Shown here piece by piece: positions 29,463-38,366 of a DNA stretch of 45,716 nt (its first letter is position 1; each line of letters opens with the position of its first letter). The position numbers and the translations under genes are program-made. The stretch lies in assembly GCA_027004715.1 (NCBI GenBank), contig JALTHG010000089.1, positions 1 through 45,716 of the forward strand. The letters run 5' to 3'. The DNA comes from Deltaproteobacteria bacterium (GTDB lineage Bacteria; Desulfobacterota; Dissulfuribacteria; Dissulfuribacterales; UBA3076). A model generated the notes under the pieces. The model ran no database searches. It was not told the origin of the DNA and saw nothing but the letters and a program-made list of their open reading frames with translations.

Positions 29463-30210
29463 CTGTCAGGTATATTTTATTGGTGCCGGTCCTGGAGACC
29501 CAGAGCTGATTACTGTCAAAGGACAGAAGTACATACAGATGGCTGATCTCGTCCTGTACACAGGTTCTCTTGTACCCAGAGAGGTTGTGGCCTGTGCAAA
29601 GGAAGACGCAGAAGTGGCTGACTCATCGTCCATGACACTGGATGAGATCCATGGCATGATCTTGAAGACCGTCAGGTCTGGTGGTATGGTGGCCCGTGTA
29701 CATACAGGTGACCCTTCCCTTTACGGGGCCATAAAAGAACAGATGATCCTCCTTGATCGGGATGGCATCAGTTATGATGTCATCCCTGGCATTACTTCAG
29801 CCTTTGCAGCGGCCGCGGCGGCAAAGGTATCTTTTACCCTGCCAGGAAAGAGCCAGTCCCTTATCTTCGCAAGGCTTGGGAGACGGACCCCTGTGCCCAA
29901 AAGAGAGTCCCTTAAAGAGCTTTCGCGATCAAGGTCCTCTATGGCTATCTATCTTTCATCTGCTGATCCCATGGCAGTACAGAGGGAACTGATAGAAGGG
30001 GGCTATCCCAAAGATACAGCAGTGGTCATAGGCTACAGAATAGGCTGGCCAGATCAGCGGATAATTACTACAGACATCTCTTCACTTGCAAGGGATATCA
30101 GAGATGCAGGGATCAAGAGGCAGGCGGTCTTTCTGATCCTGCCAGGCCAGGAGGGTGATCCTGTATTCTCCAGGCTTTATAGCCAGGACTTTTCTCATGG
30201 CTTCAGATAA
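29455..30210 (+). CDS. cobM: (Cobalt-)precorrin-4 C11-methyltransferase
   Basis: VYFIGAGPGDPELITVKGQKYIQMADLVLYTGSLVP, RVHTGDPSLYGAIKEQM, DVIPGITSAFAAAAA. Confidence 0.95.
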   Translation: MNSCQVYFIGAGPGDPELITVKGQKYIQMADLVLYTGSLVPREVVACAKEDAEVADSSSMTLDEIHGMILKTVRSGGMVARVHTGDPSLYGAIKEQMILLDRDGISYDVIPGITSAFAAAAAAKVSFTLPGKSQSLIFARLGRRTPVPKRESLKELSRSRSSMAIYLSSADPMAVQRELIEGGYPKDTAVVIGYRIGWPDQRIITTDISSLARDIRDAGIKRQAVFLILPGQEGDPVFSRLYSQDFSHGFR

Positions 30211-31247
30211 TGAAAGAGACTGCAATATATGCCATCACGCGCCAGGGAGCAGGCCTGGGAAGGGCCCTTACAGAAAGAATAGGGGCCGATCTCTTCTTGC
30301 CTTCTCGTATTGCAGAGGCCTATGGAGGCATTGCCTTTGATCGTCTCGTAGAGGCCGTGGCCAAAAACTTTTTTCTGTATCCGAGACAGATATTTATAGC
30401 GGCCACAGGGATCGTGGTCAGGTCCATTGCGCCTCTCCTGCGGTCCAAAGATTCAGACCCTGCAGTAGTCGTGCTTGATCAGAGAGGAAGGTATGTCATC
30501 AGCCTGCTTTCAGGACATCTGGGTGGAGCCAATGCCATGGCGCAAGAAGTGGCCCAATTGACTGGTGGAGAGGCCGTGATTACAACTGCCAGTGATACAG
30601 AAGGAGTACCTTCCATTGATCTTATAGCAAAGGAGCGCAATCTATCTATATCCAATCTGGTAGCAGTAAAAAAGATCAATATGGCCATACTTGAGGGCAG
30701 GCCTGTCCAGATATTTGATCCAGAAGATCAACTGGGCCTGAAAGACACAGATATACCTGGACTGATCGAGGAGCGGATTGAGAAAGAGGCGCAGTATGAT
30801 ATTGAGGCCCCAGGAGTATGGGTCACCTGGAGGCGTAAGACACATCTTGGAGATGGCCTGTTGTTCCTCTATCCAAGGTGCCTTGTTGCAGGCATAGGTT
30901 GCAATAAGGGAGCGACGAGACAGGAAATCGTCGATCTGATTAAGGCCACATTTCAGAAAAATTCCCTTGCCCTGGAGAGCCTGAAGTGCATCTGCACTAT
31001 AGAAGGTAAGAGGGATGAAAGGGGCCTTATCGACGCCGCCCTTGAGTTAGGTGTGCCGCTCATATCTGTAGACCCCTCTGAGATCAGATCTATTGCTGTG
31101 CCCCACCCTTCAGAGATTGTTAAGAGACATATAGGAGTCTTGAGCGTATGCGAAGCCACCGCTATACTGAAATCAAAGAAAGGCAGGCTCCTGGTCCCCA
31201 AGACCAAGGGCCTAAATGTTACCCTGGCCGTGGCCCTGGAAAGCTGA
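30210..31247 (+). CDS. cbiG: Cobalt-precorrin 5A hydrolase
   Basis: IFIAATGIVVRSIAPLLRSKDSDPAVVVLDQRGRYVISLLSGHLGGANAMAQEVA; C-terminal VAGIGCNKGATRQEIVDLI. Confidence 0.95.
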   Translation: MKETAIYAITRQGAGLGRALTERIGADLFLPSRIAEAYGGIAFDRLVEAVAKNFFLYPRQIFIAATGIVVRSIAPLLRSKDSDPAVVVLDQRGRYVISLLSGHLGGANAMAQEVAQLTGGEAVITTASDTEGVPSIDLIAKERNLSISNLVAVKKINMAILEGRPVQIFDPEDQLGLKDTDIPGLIEERIEKEAQYDIEAPGVWVTWRRKTHLGDGLLFLYPRCLVAGIGCNKGATRQEIVDLIKATFQKNSLALESLKCICTIEGKRDERGLIDAALELGVPLISVDPSEIRSIAVPHPSEIVKRHIGVLSVCEATAILKSKKGRLLVPKTKGLNVTLAVALES

Positions 31248-31996
31248 GCATAGTCAGTCTTGGTCCTGGTGACCCACAATATCTGGCCCCAAAGGCCCGG
31301 ACCGCCCTTATGCAGGCCGAAGTCATTGTGGGATATAAGACCTATATAGACCTCATTGAGCCAGGACTTCTTATAGGGAAAGAGATAATTTCGACAGGTA
31401 TGACAAAGGAGCTCGTCCGATCTCAGACAGCTATTGATAGGGCCTGTCAGGGAAAGGACACGGCTGTGGTCTCAAGCGGTGATGCAGGCATATACGGGAT
31501 GTCTGGATTGGTGCTGGAACTCCTGGCTGAACAGGGCCTCATGGGGGAACTGGAAGTGGAGGTGATACCAGGTATCTCGGCCCTGTCTGCTGCTGCTGCC
31601 CTCTTGGGCGCTCCACTGATGCACGACTTTGCCGTCATCTCTCTGAGTGATCTCATGGTTCCTTGGGAGATGATTCGGCAGCGGGTAGAGGCCGTGGCCA
31701 GGGCCGATTTTGTCCTGGTTATTTATAATCCCAGGTCTAAAAAAAGAGACTGGCAATTAGAAGAGGTGCGAGAATTGATCCAGAGATATCGAGGTGACCA
31801 TATACTGGTGGGAATTGTGAGAAATGCTATGAGACAGGGACAATCTGTAGAGATCGTGGCACTCTCAGACCTGGATGTAACAGGTATAGATATGCTTTCT
31901 ATCGTTGTAGTAGGCAATTCCAGGACCCGATTGATAGGCGAGAAGATGGTGACTCCAAGGGGATACCTGGAAAAGTATGCTGTCAGGATTCTATAA
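31148..31996 (+). CDS. cobJ: Precorrin-3B C17-methyltransferase (start uncertain; core begins near LSIVSLGPGDPQYL)
   Basis: LSIVSLGPGDPQYLAPKARTALMQAEVIVGYKTYIDLIEP, VSSGDAGIYGMSGLVLELL, VIPGISALSAAAALLGAPLMHDFAVISLSDLMVPWE. Confidence 0.93.
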   Translation: MRSHRYTEIKERQAPGPQDQGPKCYPGRGPGKLSIVSLGPGDPQYLAPKARTALMQAEVIVGYKTYIDLIEPGLLIGKEIISTGMTKELVRSQTAIDRACQGKDTAVVSSGDAGIYGMSGLVLELLAEQGLMGELEVEVIPGISALSAAAALLGAPLMHDFAVISLSDLMVPWEMIRQRVEAVARADFVLVIYNPRSKKRDWQLEEVRELIQRYRGDHILVGIVRNAMRQGQSVEIVALSDLDVTGIDMLSIVVVGNSRTRLIGEKMVTPRGYLEKYAVRIL

Positions 31997-32549
31997 GATT
32001 GCCCCTGTCTCTCTTTACTACCAAGGGGATGCCCGCCAGTATAAAGACCACCTCTTTGGCCAGGCATGTAAGCTGTTGATTTAGATAACCGAGTGCATCT
32101 CGATATCTGCGTGATAGGCGATCTTCAGGCACGATACCCATGCCTACCTCATTACTGACTATTACTACGATCCCCTGGATATGCATCAATATCTGTATCA
32201 GGTCCTCTATGGCCTGGTCAATTGTCTCAAGCTCCTCCCCATACTTCATAAAGAGATTGTTGAGCCAGAGGGTCATGCAGTCAATCAGGATGACCGTATC
32301 CCTGCCGTCAAGCGCATGGACAGCGGTAGCTACATCGATTGGTTCCTCTATTGTCTGCCACTTGTCTCCACGCTCTGCCTGGTGGTGCTCTATGCGTGCC
32401 TTCATTTCCTGATCCAGGGCCTGCGCAGTGGCCAAAAAGATACATCTCTTCTCCTGGACATTACATAAATCCAGGGCAAAGCGACTCTTTCCACTCCTGG
32501 CACCACCCAAGACAAATATGCATCCCTGTTGAATCATATCCACTTCCAT
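31983..32549 (-). CDS. cobU: Adenosylcobinamide kinase / adenosylcobinamide-phosphate guanylyltransferase
   Basis: FVLGGARSGKSRFALDLC, DCMTLWLNNLF, VSNEVGMGIVPEDRLSRRYRDALGYLNQQLTCLAKEVVFILAGIPL. Confidence 0.95.
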   Translation of the reverse strand: MEVDMIQQGCIFVLGGARSGKSRFALDLCNVQEKRCIFLATAQALDQEMKARIEHHQAERGDKWQTIEEPIDVATAVHALDGRDTVILIDCMTLWLNNLFMKYGEELETIDQAIEDLIQILMHIQGIVVIVSNEVGMGIVPEDRLSRRYRDALGYLNQQLTCLAKEVVFILAGIPLVVKRDRGNLIES

Positions 32550-32611
32550 ATCCCTGGCCAGGGGTCCCAGTACAGATCAACAGGCAGATCCCCTGCCTCT
32601 CTTTTGGTGCC

Positions 32612-33256
32612 CTAGTCCTCCCAGTCTGTACGGATCCTCTGTATTACCTTTTGCATATACTGGAGCCTGTCAGAGGGACAGACCCCCAAGAGAGGTGACC
32701 CCTGTTCCACTATGTCACCTGAGCGAAAATAGACCTTATACAGTACGCCAGGTTCCCCTCTATAGCTTATCGGCGTATCTCTCTTCATAAGAGACATGAT
32801 CACTACCTCATCTCCAGGTCCTATGGCTATCCTGGCTTCAGGCCGTTTCTCCAGCCCAGCCAGGATATCAGACGACAGAAAATATCTGGCCTGTTGCGGG
32901 GCACGAAGGATAGTAAGCATCTGGGTCAGGATCCGATCAATTATCTCTTCTCTATCCAGGCGGTGTCGGATAAAGAGGACCAGCTCATCCGCCTCCACAA
33001 AGTGCCCTTCAAGCTCAGAGCGTATTCCAGTTACCTGGCCCTTCCAGGAGGCATAGATCCTCTTTGCATTTTTCTCTCTTTCCAGTATATAGAGCAGAGT
33101 ACCAGGACGTTGTAGCCACCTTCCACTCGGTCCTTCGACCGCCTGTCCCTCCTCTACCTCAAAAGATATGACCCCAGTATGGGGTGTCTTTACCTGATAG
33201 TCCTCAAATATATGAGAACGATAGTGCCTCAAGAGGTCATCCAGATTTATGCCCAT
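32612..33256 (-). CDS. Divergent biotin/lipoyl-attachment (BCCP-like) protein of acetyl-CoA carboxylase
   Basis: VKTPHTGVISFEVEEGQAVEG and IGPGDEVVIMSLMKRDTPISY...FRSGDIVEQGSPLLGV; the LMKRD block aligns with the AMKM biotinylation motif; operonic with accAD and accC. Confidence 0.65.
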   Translation of the reverse strand: MGINLDDLLRHYRSHIFEDYQVKTPHTGVISFEVEEGQAVEGPSGRWLQRPGTLLYILEREKNAKRIYASWKGQVTGIRSELEGHFVEADELVLFIRHRLDREEIIDRILTQMLTILRAPQQARYFLSSDILAGLEKRPEARIAIGPGDEVVIMSLMKRDTPISYRGEPGVLYKVYFRSGDIVEQGSPLLGVCPSDRLQYMQKVIQRIRTDWED

Positions 33257-33260
33257 GGAC

Positions 33261-35540
33261 TTACCTATAATAGAGATTGTGCCCGCCCATTGTTGTCAGC
33301 GCCTCATACAGGTTCTTTCTAAAGTCACGTCTGTCCCAGATCCCCTGGATATGACCTCTCTTGAGGGCATTCTTGGCACTGTGATAGTCAGGGGGGACAT
33401 TCTTACCTGTAGTCTCTCTTATGACCCTTGGTCCAGCAAAACCGATCCTGGAGGAACGTATTCCAAACTGATAGAGTGAACATCCCAGAAAACTGGCCAC
33501 AGGACCTGCATAGGAATTGTTGTCATAGACTACTATGTAGAGCCCTCCACTCTCGATATATTCCCTCACTGCAATGGTACACTTTGGCATCTGTACTACA
33601 CCAAGGGTCCCCTCCTGGATACGGATGCCTCCAGTAGTATGTACATAGGCCAGAAAAGGCCTCCTGGTAGTCCTGGCTATATCACACGCCCTTACAAATT
33701 TTTCTCCTTCTGCAGTACCTACTGTCCCCCCTCTAAAGCTGCCAATCAACATGGCCACTACCAACCTTATGCCAAATACCCTGGCATCAAAGGTAATTAT
33801 ACTGGACGTCCGGCCAGTACGCCTGATGTCTCTCCTGAGGCGCTCATCAAAACCCTGAAATCCAAGGGGATTGCCAGACGCTATATGATTATTGAATTCC
33901 TGGACCGAGCCTTTATCAAAGAGATTCTTGAGATACCACTGGTACTCAAGGGGAAAGTGGTGACCGCAGTTTGGACAGACCCCACAAAGCTCTCCATATA
34001 GATCAGGTACCCACAGGTCCATGCACCCATATTTAGATGCATTGGGACAGGTAACCGTACGGTCTTCATTCGCAAGAGGACTGACATAGGGCTCCCATTC
34101 CTCAGCAAAGATCGATCTACGGTCTGGTCCATCTGGACGTATGACCTTTGCAGGACGTCTTGGCTGAGGAAAGACAAAGTCATAGGCTGCCCTGACAGGC
34201 TCAGCTACCTTCTTGAAAAATACTGAACCCTCACCAGAGACCTCTTCTATCACCTTTTGGACATTTCGGTGGTGTAGCCTGAGGAGACCATATCTCAGCT
34301 CATAATAGCCCTTACTGGCAATGGCCTTGGCCTTTCTGAATTTTTGACCCAGTCCCCTGCTCTTTTTGAGGAAAAAGCCCTTGCCCAATTCCCTATACTT
34401 CTTGGACCTGAGCTCTAGAAGCCGTTCTATCTCAAGCTCTGTGAGGTTCCAGTTGATGACTAAATCAAAGTCCTCTGGGACACTCACCTTCTCTTCTCCC
34501 TGTCTCTTCAGGGCATAGGCCCTGAATGCACGAAAGTTTTTGGTCCTCAGGACTACCTCGTCGGTGGCACGTACCATCTCATAACGGAGCCTGCGGAAAA
34601 AGCCATAGTCTTCCCGTCTTGCCCCAAGGGGGGGCTCTTCTACTATCCGATCAATAGTACCCAGTTTCAGGTTGTCAGAGGCGGTTATCTTCAGCTGGCT
34701 TGCGCAGTGCTCCACAAGGTCTCTGGGGAGCTTCTCTCCCTCCCTTATCTTTCCCTCTATGGCAGCTGCGCCTTCTGGAGATATGACTGAATAGTAGCCC
34801 CTTGAGGCCATGAGCCTGAGATCTGAGAGCCCTATTGCCTCTGCACCACCAGAACCACCCTCTGATATAAAAGAGACTATAGGGACCTTTAGCCTTGCCA
34901 TTGCATATATATTGCGGGCTATCTGCTGTGCGGCTCCTGGATAGTCCTCTATGGGATATGCGCCAGGGGTAAAGATAAAGGAGTGTATAGGGATGCCCTC
35001 GGTCTCGGCCACCAGCATATATCTCAGGGCCTTATCATTTCCCCACGGCCTGGCACACCCCCCATTCCGATACTCTTCTCCCCGGCCCTTTTCATGCCCT
35101 ATGACCATGACCTGATGACTATAGAGCCTGTTTTTTACCTTCCTCGAGATAGTGGCCCTGGCTACCACTACTGCAGGATCAATATTGCATTCTCCCTCGC
35201 CACCCAACTCTGTATAGGAATCATACACGTTCTCCAGTATATCTGTAAGTGTGAAACGCTGAACACTCCTCACAATATTTACTACCTCTGCAGGGGTGAG
35301 TCTCCTGGCAATCCTGTCTTCCAGAAAGGAGACTCGATCCTCAATCCGGTCGATTTCCTTATAGAGTTCTGCCTCCTTTATCTCAAAGAGGGAGCGGTGA
35401 AGGTCCTGGACCTGTCTCTGGAGTTCATCCAGATTGCCCCAGGTGCTCTCTCCTTTTATATCTATGAGATATGAAATTCGATCAGCGAGCCGACTAAGTA
35501 ATTTTCCACTATCTGTCATATGTACCTGGTCTATATGCAT
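33261..35540 (-). CDS. Fused acetyl-CoA carboxylase carboxyltransferase (alpha domain N-terminal, beta domain with Zn-finger C-terminal)
   Basis: 759 aa; AccA-like GACARPWGNDKALRY-region, FTPGAYP, SFISEGGSGGAEAIGLSD, ISPEGAAAIE; AccD-like CPNASKYGC...CGVCPNCGHHFPLEYQWYLKNLFD, FAGPRVIRETTGKNVPPDYHSA. Confidence 0.88.
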   Translation of the reverse strand: MHIDQVHMTDSGKLLSRLADRISYLIDIKGESTWGNLDELQRQVQDLHRSLFEIKEAELYKEIDRIEDRVSFLEDRIARRLTPAEVVNIVRSVQRFTLTDILENVYDSYTELGGEGECNIDPAVVVARATISRKVKNRLYSHQVMVIGHEKGRGEEYRNGGCARPWGNDKALRYMLVAETEGIPIHSFIFTPGAYPIEDYPGAAQQIARNIYAMARLKVPIVSFISEGGSGGAEAIGLSDLRLMASRGYYSVISPEGAAAIEGKIREGEKLPRDLVEHCASQLKITASDNLKLGTIDRIVEEPPLGARREDYGFFRRLRYEMVRATDEVVLRTKNFRAFRAYALKRQGEEKVSVPEDFDLVINWNLTELEIERLLELRSKKYRELGKGFFLKKSRGLGQKFRKAKAIASKGYYELRYGLLRLHHRNVQKVIEEVSGEGSVFFKKVAEPVRAAYDFVFPQPRRPAKVIRPDGPDRRSIFAEEWEPYVSPLANEDRTVTCPNASKYGCMDLWVPDLYGELCGVCPNCGHHFPLEYQWYLKNLFDKGSVQEFNNHIASGNPLGFQGFDERLRRDIRRTGRTSSIITFDARVFGIRLVVAMLIGSFRGGTVGTAEGEKFVRACDIARTTRRPFLAYVHTTGGIRIQEGTLGVVQMPKCTIAVREYIESGGLYIVVYDNNSYAGPVASFLGCSLYQFGIRSSRIGFAGPRVIRETTGKNVPPDYHSAKNALKRGHIQGIWDRRDFRKNLYEALTTMGGHNLYYR

Positions 35541-35570
35541 CCAGATTAACCGTTCAGTGCCTAAAGGCGA

Positions 35571-36983
35571 TCAAAATTGAAGTATGTATCCAATCCTGTC
35601 GTAGAGATAGTCCAGATTTGTGACAATATTTTCGCCCTCCATCCCCTTGCCCTCTATAACGATTCCCCTCTGAAACTGTCTTGCCCTCTCTTTGGCCTGC
35701 TCTGTATCCTGTCCCCAGATAATGACAAGGGCAAGGTTTGGGTCATACTCTGTAGGGATCTTATATGGGATGTCTCTAGGTACGTGTGAATAGACCCTGG
35801 CCCATGGCCTATCTAGATAATCAAAACGTGTAATAGTACCACACCAGGGCACAAAGCCCCTATTGGTATTCTCTGCAACAATCCTGAGTTCTATGCTGGT
35901 ACCCTTAAAAGATACATCATCTTGAGTAAAGCCCAGTCTGTCCCCAAGGGCTACCCTTATCTGTTCTCTGATCAGATTTGTGGGTCCTGTAGCCCCCTTT
36001 ATCCTGGAGATAGAGGCAGAGATCTCGTTTTCTACCTGTATGCGGGTATTGACCTCCATGAGATAGGGACTACCGTCCCTGGACACTATCCATTCCCAGG
36101 TCCCTATATTGTCATAACCAACATGACCTGCCATACGCACAGAATACCTCACTATCTGATCTAATACCCCTTTTGCATCAAAGGGATATTTACATACTGC
36201 AGGGTCAAACCCAGGGGCCACCTCTACCCTCTTTTGCCTTCCTGTGCTCTGTATAGTGCAGTTCCTGGTCCCAAAGTGCACTACCTCGCCATGAGAGCTA
36301 CATAAGAGCTGCACCTCAAGATGTTGATAGTCTCTTAGACACTGTTCTATAAGTACCCCTTCATCGCCAAACTGCCGCTTGGCATAGTTCTGTATCTTTC
36401 TGTAGACCATCCTGAAGGTATCAAGACGGCTGACCTCTTCAATACCCATACCTCCACCACCAGCAGACGCCTTTACCAACACAGACGGATGCTGGATTCC
36501 CTGCTCTTTTTGGAGAAAGAAGAGCTCTTCTGCTACTCCTTCTGCCTCCATCTCATTATAGATCGATCTATCAGAGCCAGGAATTACTGGTATATGGAGC
36601 TCTTTGGCCAGACGTTTGGTATTGATCTTACTGCCCAGATCTCTTATGACTTCCCACCTGGGGCCTATAAAAGTGAGGGGCCTGGTCCTCATGGTGGCCC
36701 TCCTTGCAAAACCAGAATTTTCAGCAAAAAAACCATATCCAGGGTGTATGGCAGTACATTTGGCCTGGTCTGCCACTGAGAAGATCTCATTGGGATCTCT
36801 ATAGTTCGATATGCGATAGGCCCTTTTGAGATCGTTTTCTTTCTGTGCAAGTCGGACGTGCAGAGAGGACTTGTCCTCCTCTGTGTACACGACCACATAG
36901 TCCAGGCCCAGGTCCTTACAGGCCTGCATTATGCGTATGGCAATCTCTCCACGGTTGGCTATTAATACGCGCTCCCTACTCAT
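35571..36983 (-). CDS. accC: Acetyl-CoA carboxylase biotin carboxylase subunit
   Basis: MSRERVLIANRGEIAIRIMQACKDLGLDYVVVYTEEDKSSLHVRLA, IHPGYGFFAENSGFA, ASAGGGGMGIEEV, YLMEVNTRIQVENEISASISRI. Confidence 0.9.
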   Translation of the reverse strand: MSRERVLIANRGEIAIRIMQACKDLGLDYVVVYTEEDKSSLHVRLAQKENDLKRAYRISNYRDPNEIFSVADQAKCTAIHPGYGFFAENSGFARRATMRTRPLTFIGPRWEVIRDLGSKINTKRLAKELHIPVIPGSDRSIYNEMEAEGVAEELFFLQKEQGIQHPSVLVKASAGGGGMGIEEVSRLDTFRMVYRKIQNYAKRQFGDEGVLIEQCLRDYQHLEVQLLCSSHGEVVHFGTRNCTIQSTGRQKRVEVAPGFDPAVCKYPFDAKGVLDQIVRYSVRMAGHVGYDNIGTWEWIVSRDGSPYLMEVNTRIQVENEISASISRIKGATGPTNLIREQIRVALGDRLGFTQDDVSFKGTSIELRIVAENTNRGFVPWCGTITRFDYLDRPWARVYSHVPRDIPYKIPTEYDPNLALVIIWGQDTEQAKERARQFQRGIVIEGKGMEGENIVTNLDYLYDRIGYILQF

Positions 36984-37086
36984 AAGGCCCCTTCTATTCC
37001 GCCAGGTTATACAGGATCAGATAGTACAGTCAATTTACTGTTAAGCATGGCTCAAGACAAAAGAGATATGATATACTCTAATTGTT

Positions 37087-37120
37087 CCCCCCTGGCCAGG
37101 AGGGTAATGTGAACGGTTAT
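37087..37120. repeat. Family B minimal form (ends only)
   Basis: CCCCCCTGGCCAGGAGGGTAATGTGAACGGTTAT: palindromic CCTGGCCAGG plus terminal TGTGAACGGTTA motif. Confidence 0.5.
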
Positions 37121-37169
37121 GATATACCTATTGCCCTGATCCTTAAACTTTGAGTCTATCTCTATATCC

Positions 37170-38213
37170 ATGTCCACTATACAATATCTCCGGCCCCTTA
37201 CCATAGGTCCTCTATCCCTTTCTAATAATCTCATCCTTGCACCTATGGCAGGGATTACAGACTATCCCCTGAGGAGCATTGTCAGAGAGTTTGGGGCAGG
37301 ACTCACTGTAAGTGAGATGGTCTCTTCTCAGGCCCTTGTACATGACAATCTCAGGTCTCTGACTATGATCAGGACTGCAAAAGAGGAATCCCCTCTGGCA
37401 GTCCAGATATTTGGATCAGACCCGGGTACTATGTCTAGAGCCGCCAAGATTGCTGAATCCCTTGGCGCAACAATAGTTGATATAAATATGGGGTGTCCAC
37501 AGCACAAAGTAGTAAAGAGTGGGGCCGGTGCAGATCTCATGCGCAATGAGCTCCTGGCAGCAAGGCTCATAGAAGGGGTTGTAAAAGCAATAAGCATACC
37601 TGTAAGTGTCAAGATTCGCCTTGGTTGGGACCACAGGAGCATAAATGCAAGCAGAATAGCCAAGGTCGCCCAGGACTCTGGTGCATCTCTGGTCACTGTC
37701 CACGCCAGGACCCGCAGCCAGATGTTTTCTGGAAAGGCAGACTGGTCAGCGATCAGGGAGATAAAAAATGCCGTATCTATCCCTGTAATTGCGAATGGCG
37801 ATATCCAAGGTCCAAAGGATGCGAGACTATGTCTTGAGGTTTCAGGAGCAGATGGGATCATGATCGGAAGGGGTGTGCTTGGCAGGCCATGGATATTCGA
37901 GCAGATACTCTATTTTCTAAAGACAGGCAATGACAAAGGAGCTCCAGGCATTGAAGACCAGTATGGTGTTGCAAAGAGACACCTTGAGTATCTTATAGAC
38001 TTCTATGGACTTTCTAGAGGCCTCTTACTGTCTAAAAGGCACCTGGCATATTATAGTAGAGGACTTCGCGGGAGCGCTGTATTCAGAGAGGCCTTAAACT
38101 ATACTAAGACAGCCAATGAACTAAAAAGACTGCTCATATGTCTCTATGAGACCCAAGGGCCCTGGAGGCCGATTCCAAATCCAGGCGATAGCTCCACCAT
38201 TACAGGATCTTAG
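37170..38213 (+). CDS. dusB: tRNA-dihydrouridine synthase
   Basis: LILAPMAGITDYPLRSIVREFGAGLTVSEMVSSQAL, VDINMGCPQHKVVKSGAGADLMRN, SVKIRLGWD, IMIGRGVLGRPWIFEQI. Confidence 0.93.
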   Translation: MSTIQYLRPLTIGPLSLSNNLILAPMAGITDYPLRSIVREFGAGLTVSEMVSSQALVHDNLRSLTMIRTAKEESPLAVQIFGSDPGTMSRAAKIAESLGATIVDINMGCPQHKVVKSGAGADLMRNELLAARLIEGVVKAISIPVSVKIRLGWDHRSINASRIAKVAQDSGASLVTVHARTRSQMFSGKADWSAIREIKNAVSIPVIANGDIQGPKDARLCLEVSGADGIMIGRGVLGRPWIFEQILYFLKTGNDKGAPGIEDQYGVAKRHLEYLIDFYGLSRGLLLSKRHLAYYSRGLRGSAVFREALNYTKTANELKRLLICLYETQGPWRPIPNPGDSSTITGS

Positions 38214-38366
38214 CGTTCCTTTGGACCTCAATTTTGATCGTGGTCAGTTATAGATACATAAAAATATTCAGAGAAAATAAAATATCAGGCTTGACAGTTT
38301 CCAGGGAGACTGCTATGAAAAACTTGTCTATATTGTCATCATGAATGTTTGAGGAGGACTAGACTG

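Noticed and set aside
31983-31996. 14-bp overlap of convergent cobJ and cobU 3' ends
   Set aside because: Short convergent overlaps are common in compact genomes; no further evidence of regulation.
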